In this document: one piece after another, positions 21,492 through 29,028 of the stretch
How the letters are laid out: every line of letters starts with the position of its first letter
How positions within the stretch are numbered: position 1 is the stretch's first letter
IMG/VR virus record: IMGVR_UViG_3300024429_000009
Coordinates: 1-50,944 of that record
DNA length: 50,944 nt
Direction: 5' to 3' (one strand)
Source of the DNA: a virus
Position numbers and translations under genes: made by a program
Notes under the pieces: generated by a model
Seen by the model: only the letters and a program-made list of their open reading frames with translations
Told to the model about the DNA's origin: nothing
Databases searched by the model: none

Positions 21492-22334
21492 CTAGACAAC
21501 TCCGATTAAGGGCTTTCTCTTTATGAAAGGTATCAGTTGTTCATCGGCCTCTACTACTCCGGTTAGATGCTTCTTGCCTCCCCTGGCATAGCTCCAATCT
21601 CCTAAATGCTCTGAGTCAAAGGCGTATTTCGTATAGAGGGTATTATCATTATCGTACCGGCAAAGGATTATACAGGCTTTCTTGATAGCTCTGGGTGGGT
21701 CATTTACTGCGCCGTATAAATTATTGACATCGGCGGTTGCTCCGGAGGTTGCTCCGGTGATCTGTTCATTCTCGACAAAATTTGTGGCGCTTCTGTTTAT
21801 GATCTTAAGATAGGTAGGATAGACCTCTTTGACTGTAGCAGTCGCTCCGCTTCCACCGGGAGGAGCCGGAGCTGAAATAGTTTCTCCTACCTGAAAAATT
21901 CCGCTTACGTTATCTATATCTAATTTTCCATCAGGCCAGCCCTTAGTTCCTACAATATGGATATTCCCTCTCCCTTTTGGGAAGAGGACTGTCTCTACTT
22001 CTAAAACGCCATTACTGGGTAACTCAGAGTCAAGATAAACTGAATCCTCGTCATGGGTATACCAGGAAGTGCCGAGACTGACTCCTGAGACTTCTATAGA
22101 GGAGATACTTAGGATGTTAGGCTTGAAGCTGAGGAAGATCCTACTTTTTCCATTTCCATCAAGGTAAATATCAAAATCTTTAGGATAGAAATAATCTCCC
22201 GTAATCTTCTCAACGAGTTCCTCAATTCTATCAATTACTTCCTGCTGTTCTGGATCGGCATAACTCTCAGGCCAGTTATCTATATCATCTTCATGAACAT
22301 AATTACCTATAGCTGTATGCGGTTTTTTTGGCAA
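21492..22334 (-). CDS. Head-tail connector adaptor with inserted GATA-type domain
   Basis: The 280-residue protein starts at TTG with GGAGG five bases upstream. The N-terminal helical part (VIDRIEELVEKITGDYFYP) and the C-terminal PPRAIKKACIILCRYDN fit phage connector adaptors (gp6/gp15-like). Between GTKGWP and DPPRAIKKA, which are normally almost adjacent, about 65 residues are inserted. They contain FQVGETISA, GGSGATATVKEV, SATNFVENEQITG and ATSGATADV. The same repeat is seen in the head-closure gene. Confidence 0.8.
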   Translation of the reverse strand: MPKKPHTAIGNYVHEDDIDNWPESYADPEQQEVIDRIEELVEKITGDYFYPKDFDIYLDGNGKSRIFLSFKPNILSISSIEVSGVSLGTSWYTHDEDSVYLDSELPSNGVLEVETVLFPKGRGNIHIVGTKGWPDGKLDIDNVSGIFQVGETISAPAPPGGSGATATVKEVYPTYLKIINRSATNFVENEQITGATSGATADVNNLYGAVNDPPRAIKKACIILCRYDNDNTLYTKYAFDSEHLGDWSYARGGKKHLTGVVEADEQLIPFIKRKPLIGVV

Positions 22335-22363
22335 ATTAGCCTCCTCTCTTTACAGATTTTTAC

Positions 22364-22387
22364 GGGGCTTGATAAGGCTCAAGCCCC
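22364..22387. other. 9-bp perfect hairpin between head genes
   Basis: GGGGCTTGA and TCAAGCCCC form a perfect 9-bp stem with a 6-base loop. It lies in the 73-base gap between the decoration-like gene and the adaptor gene. No T-tract follows on either strand, so an intrinsic terminator is unlikely; mRNA processing or stabilisation of the capsid messages is a better guess. Confidence 0.6.
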
Positions 22388-22407
22388 CAAAAGCCTGTTA
22401 TCTCGAC

Positions 22408-23298
22408 TTACGGACTAATCTGTAACATAATCAGAGGCGGTCCGCCAGCAACCCTGTCAATAATGAAGCCAGCTACCTGCTCATCTCCATCGGTTTGAGT
22501 AATACCACCATGAGATACTTCGTCGGCAACAGAAACTGAGCCCTCGGCATCAAAGACCAATTTTCGTTCGCACTGATCGACACCAGATCCCGCATCACCG
22601 TGTGGATTTATCCAAATCGGCCCCCAGGTCTGAATCCAAATGTACTGGTTTGCCACAAGGGTCTTTACATTTGGTATTCCAGCTACAGATGCAAACCCAG
22701 TTCCTGCCATCCCGCCACTCGGCCCAGCCATCAACCGCACATTACCATAGGGATTCTGAAGAACCTCTACGCTGTGAGAAAGCTTGATAGCCGCCGTCAG
22801 TGGTGCATCAAGGGTAATCGTGACGTATCCATCTCCATCAGCAAGGGTATTGCCGGTAATACCTCTAAATTGGTTATAGTTATCACTTCCAAGGTGAATT
22901 ATAACATAACCACCAACCAGCTCATCCTTAGCGACACCAGCAGCACCTTTACCAGAATCAATTTTAATAGTCGAATCGCCGACAATCTGAGTCTGTAACG
23001 GAGGGGTATTTCCTATTCCATCAGCTATCCGGGAGTAGAATTTCAGACCAAAATGGGTTTGTGCAATAATGTTAGTCGCTTTGACGTAACGATATACACG
23101 CCCATCAGGGCTTATCCTGCGTGTTCCTATAATATAATTCGGGGTGGCGCTCTGTCCGTATAAACCCTGCTGGCTTCCACCTACTAAGAGCCCACCATGA
23201 ATTATATCGCAGTCTATACCATCCCTAAAAGCCTCCTGGATAACACGACTCCAAGGCTGTCCTATATCCCTATCAAGAGTACTAAGATCTTGTCTCAT
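22408..23298 (-). CDS. Putative capsid decoration or head fibre protein
   Basis: The 296-residue protein is beta-rich and Gly-rich with few charged helices. It begins MRQDLSTLDRDIGQPWSRV and ends in a compact strand region (AGFIIDRVAGGPPLIML). It is two genes downstream of the major capsid gene with its own strong ribosome binding site (GAGGTGA), so it is likely to be abundant. The family is not recognised. A decoration, vertex or head-fibre protein is inferred from position and composition. Confidence 0.68.
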   Translation of the reverse strand: MRQDLSTLDRDIGQPWSRVIQEAFRDGIDCDIIHGGLLVGGSQQGLYGQSATPNYIIGTRRISPDGRVYRYVKATNIIAQTHFGLKFYSRIADGIGNTPPLQTQIVGDSTIKIDSGKGAAGVAKDELVGGYVIIHLGSDNYNQFRGITGNTLADGDGYVTITLDAPLTAAIKLSHSVEVLQNPYGNVRLMAGPSGGMAGTGFASVAGIPNVKTLVANQYIWIQTWGPIWINPHGDAGSGVDQCERKLVFDAEGSVSVADEVSHGGITQTDGDEQVAGFIIDRVAGGPPLIMLQISP

Positions 23299-23304
23299 TT
23301 ATTA

Positions 23305-23565
23305 TCACCTCGCTTGCAGTTTTTCAAGTAATTTCTTTTTAGTAAATCTACCAAATTTTATAATCCCCCTCTGAGAGGCCAGCTTCCTTAGCTTCCCTAA
23401 ACTAAAACCGCTAAAATCCTCAGTAACCAGTACATAGGGAGCTTTCCTCGCTTCCTCTATCAGCTTAGTATCGTTTGTTTTGATAACACAGCCCGGAGCG
23501 AGATAACACTTCACGCCCCTAACATATAAATCAATACCAGTCCCACGGTTGATTATCTTCCACAT
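23305..23565 (-). CDS. Small head-region protein with SAP/HeH-like end
   Basis: The 86-residue protein has a short beta domain (about 1-50) followed by a basic two-helix segment (LGKLRKLASQRGI...FTKKKLLEKLQ) resembling SAP or HeH nucleic-acid-binding motifs seen in small phage head proteins. GGAGGG precedes the ATG. It lies between major capsid and decoration-like genes. DNA or capsid-interior binding is an inference. Confidence 0.68.
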   Translation of the reverse strand: MWKIINRGTGIDLYVRGVKCYLAPGCVIKTNDTKLIEEARKAPYVLVTEDFSGFSLGKLRKLASQRGIIKFGRFTKKKLLEKLQAR

Positions 23566-23575
23566 TTAACCCTCC

Positions 23576-24667
23576 TTATGAGTGAGTCAGATTGTAGAGA
23601 ATCACAGCCGCTTCTGGATTTTCCACCTTAAGATCAGCTCTCATAGAGTAAAAGACTCTTTGAGCCTCATCTTCAGGAACTCTCTGGGATTCCAGCTTTA
23701 GGGCCCTCTGTAAACCGATAATAAAGTTATCCTTGTTTGTCAGGACAACATCGGCGTACTTGTAGGTGGCGCCAGCCTCATCCTCATACATCTCCTTTCC
23801 ATCGCTATACGCTGCAAAGTTCGCAGGCATAAGTGGAACGGTTACGATAGGAATGGTCATGTACGTCAGGGGCTCGCCGCCAATAATCGCCTTATCTCCT
23901 AGAGCTGTAGACCGAGCTGCCAGTGCTTTGACGTAATCCGCCAGGATTATATCATTACAGAAGTATCTTAAGTTCGCCAGACCCTTCACCTTGTACTTAG
24001 AAGGGAGCTTTGCCAACATCTGGCCGAACTTAAATTCCCAGTCAAAGAACCCGGAGGCAGCAGGATTCTCCCATCTCTCAGCAATTCCACCGGCGACTTC
24101 AAAGTCATCGGTAGCACTTGCATCCATTTTCTTGGCTGCTTTGGGAAGCATGTGAGCATCATCAGCCTCAGTTGGAGCGTAACCGAGAAGGATATACCTA
24201 AATCCTTCCCAGAGACTCCTTATATCCGTATCAGCATAATCCGCATTAGATACAAAGTAAGCCTCATCCAACTCATTAGCGACCTTAGCTGCAATCACCC
24301 TCATCAGATGATCTGCAAAAGCCTGACCTTCGATGTTATCCTCAAGGTCATCATCAAAGATCTCGATTGCTCCTCTTACCTTTTTAGAGACAAGAGCTAT
24401 CTTTCCGCTATAGAACTCCTTCTTGTAATCCGTGACGCTAAACTTGTCAGCGGGTTTCAAGAACCGTCCAGATCCGTACCCCAGGTACCGGATGTTCTTC
24501 TCGTTCTTATTCATTTTGACTATCCGGGCGTTCTTGTTCCAGAAGGACTGATCTATAACGTAGTCGATAAACTGGTCTGCTTCCTGAGCTGTCAGTTCAA
24601 TATCCGGGAGAGCTTTCATCGCTTTCAGGAATTTCTGTTTGCTCAGTAGTTCAGCATTTGTAAGCAT
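23576..24667 (-). CDS. Major capsid protein
   Basis: The 363-residue protein follows the scaffold gene and precedes the decoration and connector genes. It has the HK97-fold layout: an extended N-arm region, a long spine-helix part (FADHLMRVIAAKVANELDEAYF), and a C-terminus KVENPEAAVILYNLTHS of the type common at the end of HK97-fold capsid proteins. No N-terminal scaffolding delta domain is fused, in keeping with the separate scaffold gene upstream. GAGGTG lies before the ATG. Confidence 0.88.
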   Translation of the reverse strand: MLTNAELLSKQKFLKAMKALPDIELTAQEADQFIDYVIDQSFWNKNARIVKMNKNEKNIRYLGYGSGRFLKPADKFSVTDYKKEFYSGKIALVSKKVRGAIEIFDDDLEDNIEGQAFADHLMRVIAAKVANELDEAYFVSNADYADTDIRSLWEGFRYILLGYAPTEADDAHMLPKAAKKMDASATDDFEVAGGIAERWENPAASGFFDWEFKFGQMLAKLPSKYKVKGLANLRYFCNDIILADYVKALAARSTALGDKAIIGGEPLTYMTIPIVTVPLMPANFAAYSDGKEMYEDEAGATYKYADVVLTNKDNFIIGLQRALKLESQRVPEDEAQRVFYSMRADLKVENPEAAVILYNLTHS

Positions 24668-24752
24668 TAGTTTTTCACCTCGCTATTTCTTAATTTAATT
24701 AAACAATCTATTCTTCGCTAAACTTCAACAATAACCATAAGGAACAATTCGG

Positions 24753-25709
24753 TTATTCTTCACCAAGGTTAAAAGAAGGCCACTTGTCTCCTTTTTCTTC
24801 TGAACTACCATCTCCATCAATCGATTTTTTGACTCCCTTAATCTTCTCGATGGTCTCCAGTCTCTTGGTTATCTTACCCAGCTCTTCCTTGACATCCTCA
24901 TCCTTGCCTTTCTCTCCCAGTTTCCCTGCCAGTTTCTTCATAGAATCCTTGATCTCTTCGAGCTCCTTCTTGAGTTCTCCGTTTCCTTCTGTGTTCTTCT
25001 TGTCTAGCTCAAGAAGCTTCGTTAGAGCATCAATAGCTTTCTGAATTTGCTGCCTGGTACTCTTGGAGAGTTTGGCGCCGGCTTTTTCCAGGTGAGCTTT
25101 CTCTAGTACCTCCAATATTTCCTCGAGCTTATAAGGCTCCTTAGATTTCTGGGTTGCCCCATAGCCAGCGTGCTTGGCTAGGACTCCCACCGCCTTCTTA
25201 AGCTCGTCTGGGAAGTCTCCCTTGTATTTATTGAGGATATTCAAAGCTCCCTTCAAAGCACCAATGACTTTCTCGTCAAGTTTCTTTTGGGCCTTCTCGA
25301 AATCTTCCTCAGAGAAATCCTCCCCTAGTAACTCTTGTAATTGCTCTTTTAGGTCTTTCATTCCCTCTTTCACCTCCAGTGATTTTGATAAATAGAAATG
25401 GTCGGTATGCTTGAAACCGTCCTCGGTCTCGGTAACTTTTGAATAGGAGCAGGAGATATTTTTCCCTAGTCCGTCTACATCGCCACTTCTTGGCATGTAG
25501 AACGAGAAACTAAAATCTACTAGGTCCTTGACCTCCTCACCGCCCATAAGTATCTTAGTACCCTTGACCGTCCCGTCACTATTTATCGAAATTTGGGTTT
25601 TCTGTTTCTTTGTATCGTCTTTCTTGACAATGTAGAACTTCTTGCGATTTGAAGCAGCATCGACAAGGCTGATCTCTTCAATCTCGATCTCCTTCAATTC
25701 CCTGGCCAT
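24753..25709 (-). CDS. Scaffold-like head protein
   Basis: The 318-residue protein is very rich in Lys, Glu and Leu and mostly helical from residue 115 onward, with coiled-coil-like segments such as LKKELEEIKDSMKKLAGKLGE. Its N-terminal part (EIEEISLVDAASNRKKFYIVKK) resembles the XkdF-type protease/scaffold junction. Position between the XkdF-like protease and the major capsid gene is that of a scaffold. GAGGTGA precedes the ATG. The bases between it and the upstream gene hold a candidate small RNA. Confidence 0.75.
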   Translation of the reverse strand: MARELKEIEIEEISLVDAASNRKKFYIVKKDDTKKQKTQISINSDGTVKGTKILMGGEEVKDLVDFSFSFYMPRSGDVDGLGKNISCSYSKVTETEDGFKHTDHFYLSKSLEVKEGMKDLKEQLQELLGEDFSEEDFEKAQKKLDEKVIGALKGALNILNKYKGDFPDELKKAVGVLAKHAGYGATQKSKEPYKLEEILEVLEKAHLEKAGAKLSKSTRQQIQKAIDALTKLLELDKKNTEGNGELKKELEEIKDSMKKLAGKLGEKGKDEDVKEELGKITKRLETIEKIKGVKKSIDGDGSSEEKGDKWPSFNLGEE

Positions 25710-25747
25710 TCACAATCACCTCTCTTTTCTTGGTTTAGGTATTTCAA

Positions 25748-25866
25748 TAAAAAAAGCGGACACCTAAACCTTTCAGATTCACGATCCGAATAGCTTAGGC
25801 GTCCGCTTCTAGCTTCCCTCAGTTGGCTAAGGGAACTTTAGCACGACCTTAACCCTTTTGGCGTCG
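25748..25866 (-). ncRNA. Candidate small RNA with intrinsic terminator in the head operon
   Basis: The 210-base gap between the protease and scaffold genes has no reading frame but strong structure on the minus strand. TTGCTA (25896-25891) and GATAAA (25873-25868) are 17 bases apart and could be a promoter starting near 25861. Then come a GCGAC/GTCGT hairpin, a TTCCCT/AGGGAA hairpin, and a 14-bp stem (arms 25795-25808 and 25754-25767, one G-U pair) with a large loop. That stem is followed by seven T residues, as in an intrinsic terminator. No known riboswitch class is recognised. It could equally be a leader that attenuates the scaffold-capsid genes. Confidence 0.55.
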
Positions 25867-25919
25867 CTTTATCAAATTGTCAATTATCAATAGCAATCAT
25901 ATATGATAGTTTTAAGATG

Positions 25920-27500
25920 TCAAGTGCTAGCCGATGCACGACCAGCCATGCTGAATCCATTTAGCTTGCCGGATAAGACATCCTTCCAGATCTCCGGCTC
26001 ATCACCCAGGTAAATACTCAACCACCAGGCCCCTTTTTTGACCAGGTGCTCCGGACCAGTCCCTCCCTTATGGGTATTTTCCTCCGCCTGGAAGCACTCG
26101 ACTATGGGAACGCTTTTGGCCTTTCCTTTGTGCATGACCTTAATAGATTTCTTCTCGATCATATAGTTCTTGAGAGCTTTCCAGATCTCCTTTGCGTTTG
26201 CCTTATCCCCCTGGGTGTCCTCCTTATCCGGCTCATAAATGATCCCGCCCACTATATGCTCCTTCTTGTCGACCTTTCCGAATGTAAATTCAAGCGCTTG
26301 GCCCTTCTCTGTTTCCTTTTCTTCGTCTGCTTTCTTAGCCTCTTCTTCTGCCTCCCTGTCTTTGATCCTTCTCTTTACCTCGGCTACCGCAGCCTTCTTG
26401 ATCACATTGAGGTCGCTGCAGGTAAATCTCAGAGCTTTTTCCCTATCTACTTCCTCATCGCTCGGACTTAGCCAGGACGACAGACCATAATCGGAAGGTC
26501 TCTGAGGATAGCTTCCCGGGAGCGGGCTTTTAGGACCACGGCGTGCACCCATTCCTTCGGATTCTCGAATATCACAAGTAGGTTTCATTACCTTCGCTAT
26601 CATAGCCACCCTTCTAACGGTTCCTCTGATTGGCCCTGATGCTCTCGGAGTTAAGGCCCCGCCGTTAATCTGGGAAAAGTGCACCATCCAGGCTTTCTTG
26701 TATCCTGCTGCCCCGCCCTCGAATCTAAAACTGCAGTGGGTACCGAAAGGATTCCTCGGACTCCCTGCAAATTTTTCGACAACTTCCTCAAGCTGCTCCT
26801 CTTTTTCTACCTTCTCAGTAGCGGGCTCGAATAGACCTTTATTCAATTTACAATGTGCTTTTGCTTGCTCAAGGGTCCATTTGTCTTTCGGATAGCGAAG
26901 TGCCTGCTGCTCCATCGGCCCTTTGCCTTTTTTACAGTAAATAACAAAATACTTTTTGCCCTTTATCGATTCAGGTTTATCAGCAACCCTTTCGCCTCTT
27001 CTACATGTATCATATTTCTTTGGATCTTCTAATCTGCAAGAATGTTCATTAGGGTAAGGTTTTGAGACTATCACGGGAATTTTACTGATCTCTACTTTGC
27101 TCGTCTCCCTCTTTGCCCTGATTACTTTATCAAATAGCGGAATATAAGGGGGAGTCGGGCCAGCCTTATTATAGGTAAATTTGCATTTCTTCTTGGTTTC
27201 GCCTTGCACAGCCTCGCTTATTTGCTCTTCCAGTTCTTCATCCCTGTTCTCTTCATCATCCTTAATGACTACATCGACTACCTTGGCCTCCCGGCAGGAC
27301 TTCACAAAAGGGCCGCTAATAGAAACATAATCCTTAATAATAACATCATCAAGACCCTCTACGTCAATCCCAATCATTGCCTTTTTGAACAAGGCTTTAT
27401 CCAGGAGCACATTCGGGCTGAACTTTAAGCCTCTTTTTTGTATCTCAGCCTTCAGGATCCCATAGCTTTTTACTATCTCATACTTCGTTATCTTATTCAT
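25920..27500 (-). CDS. XkdF-like prohead protease, multidomain
   Basis: The 526-residue protein ends (about 415-526) in an XkdF-type domain: EHIVGGIIYEPDKEDTQGD, EKKSIKVMHKG, then GAWWLSIYLGDE and GKLNGFSMAGRA. Such domains are putative head-maturation serine proteases. A central segment (about 150-230) has YPNEHSCRLEDPKKYDTCRRGER and KWTLEQAKAHCKLNKGLF, a domain often linked to phage head proteases. A further Cys-containing region (about 255-345) is not recognised. GAGGGTG lies six bases before the ATG at 27500; a GTG nine bases upstream is less likely. Confidence 0.78.
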   Translation of the reverse strand: MNKITKYEIVKSYGILKAEIQKRGLKFSPNVLLDKALFKKAMIGIDVEGLDDVIIKDYVSISGPFVKSCREAKVVDVVIKDDEENRDEELEEQISEAVQGETKKKCKFTYNKAGPTPPYIPLFDKVIRAKRETSKVEISKIPVIVSKPYPNEHSCRLEDPKKYDTCRRGERVADKPESIKGKKYFVIYCKKGKGPMEQQALRYPKDKWTLEQAKAHCKLNKGLFEPATEKVEKEEQLEEVVEKFAGSPRNPFGTHCSFRFEGGAAGYKKAWMVHFSQINGGALTPRASGPIRGTVRRVAMIAKVMKPTCDIRESEGMGARRGPKSPLPGSYPQRPSDYGLSSWLSPSDEEVDREKALRFTCSDLNVIKKAAVAEVKRRIKDREAEEEAKKADEEKETEKGQALEFTFGKVDKKEHIVGGIIYEPDKEDTQGDKANAKEIWKALKNYMIEKKSIKVMHKGKAKSVPIVECFQAEENTHKGGTGPEHLVKKGAWWLSIYLGDEPEIWKDVLSGKLNGFSMAGRASAST

Positions 27501-27612
27501 GTTTATCACCCTCTATTTTTTGCCATATCAACCCACATCTTAACGCCAGATCACAGAGCTCACCATCTTTAAGGTTTTCAACATTTTCTTCTGTTACTTC
27601 TTCTATAAGCAT
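27493..27612 (-). CDS. Tiny overlapping protein, 39 residues
   Basis: This frame starts at 27612 inside the end of the YkgJ-like gene and stops eight bases inside the protease gene. The acidic product carries LCDLALRCGLIWQ near its end. The ribosome binding site AGGA is weakly placed. Overlaps on both sides suggest translational coupling. No family is recognised. Confidence 0.45.
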   Translation of the reverse strand: MLIEEVTEENVENLKDGELCDLALRCGLIWQKIEGDKHE

Positions 27613-27896
27613 TTGTAACCACATCCTTTTGGTGTGAATTTTTGATAATCGTCAGGGTGTTCTTTCTGATAAGGAAAATTTCTACATACTGCAGGCTTAG
27701 TTTTATGAATTCTGCATAAGTGCGTTTTTCTATCATAAAAATCGCAGGAGTAGCCATAACTCTTGCCTTTCTTCTTGACAAAATGCCAATGCTTCTGAAG
27801 CCAGCCCTTTGGCGCAGAATCGGGTATCAAGGCAGGTGTAATCTTTACCTTTAGGGTAACCAGGTCACAGCACCTACCGCATTTCTTACATTTCAT
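27603..27896 (-). CDS. YkgJ-like cysteine cluster protein
   Basis: The 97-residue protein has the pattern of YkgJ/UPF0153 zinc- or iron-chelating proteins: CKKCGRCC at the N-terminus, then YSCDFYD, LCRIHKTKPAVCRNFPY and a C-terminal GCGYKC. Eight or more Cys are available to bind metal. The ATG at 27896 overlaps the stop of the MuF-like gene (ATGA). Such genes are rare between head genes. It may bring metal to, or sit on, a maturation complex, but this is a guess. Confidence 0.82.
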   Translation of the reverse strand: MKCKKCGRCCDLVTLKVKITPALIPDSAPKGWLQKHWHFVKKKGKSYGYSCDFYDRKTHLCRIHKTKPAVCRNFPYQKEHPDDYQKFTPKGCGYKCL

Positions 27897-28837
27897 ATAA
27901 CTGGACTCCAACAGCACCTGCAGATCGGATGAGCCGGCTGCATCCCGTGGGCTTCCTTTATCTTAAATTTTCTTCCGCTCTGAGCTATACAATCATCACA
28001 CGCACCAGCTTGTGAGGTTAGCCACTCTACCATCTCAACCTCAGCCTCCTCATATCCCTCGAGCGTGCCCTCATCAACCGCATAGGCTGACTCGGTTCTG
28101 GCAATCATATCAGCCCGCCTTCGGTGCTTCCTCCTGGCGTATACGTCTATCCGCCTCTCGATCTCTTTTGCGCTAAGCTCGGGCCGGTTAGTTATCAGCC
28201 ATTCTTCGTGATTCGCCACCGCCATCATCTGTCGGGAGGTCAGGCCCACCAGCGGCCTTATCTTCCTGGCAATCTTCGGCATGGCAAATCCTTCCTTTAT
28301 GCCCCGCCTGATGATGTTCTTAATTCCCTTCCTTGTCTCGTTAGTTACCTCCCTGACTAGCGTTGCGCAGTGCTTCTGTGCCCAGGCTACGCTTTTAGGG
28401 TTAAGAATATCAAATCTTGCTTCGATTCCCCCGATAATGAGTGCCTCATTAGCCCCATTTTCTACAACTGTCAAAATAGCAGGCTTCAGTATGCTATTTC
28501 CCCTCTGCTCGATCCATTTCCAGTCGGTTAGCTTAGTGGTTATGTCCAGGGCCCTGTCTTTTTGGAGGGGGGCTAGAGCTTTTCGCTCCGCACCATCCGA
28601 TATCACCCGATAGCTCCCGGGGCCCCCCGTTTTTCTAACATACCGCTTGAGCATGTCCCGGATTATTCTGCTTCTCATAATCTCAAGCCACTCGTTGACT
28701 TTGGGCCTGAGATACTTTGCGGACTTGTCTATCGCTCGGCGCAGGCGTGAGGCTATGCGACCCTTGCGGTCCACTTTTTCAAAGAACTCGGAAATAATAT
28801 CGTCAACCTTATTAGCTTGTTCTAAGGTTAGATTCAT
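27893..28837 (-). CDS. MuF/SPP1 gp7-like head morphogenesis protein
   Basis: The 314-residue protein is helical at its N-terminus and ends in the MuF-type minor head domain: RRADMIARTESAYAVDEG, then WLTSQAGACDDCIAQSGRKF and HPICRCCWSPV with paired Cys. These proteins bind the portal and may be ejected with DNA. It follows the portal gene with one tiny gene between them. GGGAG lies five bases before the ATG. Confidence 0.92.
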   Translation of the reverse strand: MNLTLEQANKVDDIISEFFEKVDRKGRIASRLRRAIDKSAKYLRPKVNEWLEIMRSRIIRDMLKRYVRKTGGPGSYRVISDGAERKALAPLQKDRALDITTKLTDWKWIEQRGNSILKPAILTVVENGANEALIIGGIEARFDILNPKSVAWAQKHCATLVREVTNETRKGIKNIIRRGIKEGFAMPKIARKIRPLVGLTSRQMMAVANHEEWLITNRPELSAKEIERRIDVYARRKHRRRADMIARTESAYAVDEGTLEGYEEAEVEMVEWLTSQAGACDDCIAQSGRKFKIKEAHGMQPAHPICRCCWSPVI

Positions 28838-28877
28838 TCTTCTCCCTTAATTTCCTTTAATCCAATCCCTAGTTGCT

Positions 28878-29027
28878 TCACTGACAGCCGTGACAGGATG
28901 AGCACTGCACACACATCCGCCCGCCGTTAAATACCTCAATTACCTCTCTGGGAAAGCGGAGCTCAGACTCCTTTTCAAAGACAGGCTTCTCATACTTGCT
29001 CCCGGTCTTACTTTCAGGTACTGACAT
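28878..29027 (-). CDS. Tiny protein with C-x2-C-x2-C-x2-C tail
   Basis: ATG at 29027, one base after the portal stop, with AGGAG six bases upstream, opens a 49-residue frame. The last 11 residues are CVQCSSCHGCQ, four Cys with perfect two-residue spacing at the C-terminus. The rest is charged (FEKESELRFPREVIEVF). It could bind a metal or an iron-sulfur cluster or be a modified peptide. It lies between portal and MuF-like genes, two genes before the YkgJ-like protein. Confidence 0.65.
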   Translation of the reverse strand: MSVPESKTGSKYEKPVFEKESELRFPREVIEVFNGGRMCVQCSSCHGCQ

Positions 29028-29028
29028 C

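Noticed and set aside
22364-22387. Intrinsic terminator after the decoration-like gene
   Set aside because: The stem is perfect but no T-tract follows on either strand.
25754-25808. Known riboswitch upstream of the scaffold gene
   Set aside because: Conserved cores of SAM, c-di-GMP, cobalamin or preQ1 classes are not recognisable, so it is kept only as a candidate RNA.
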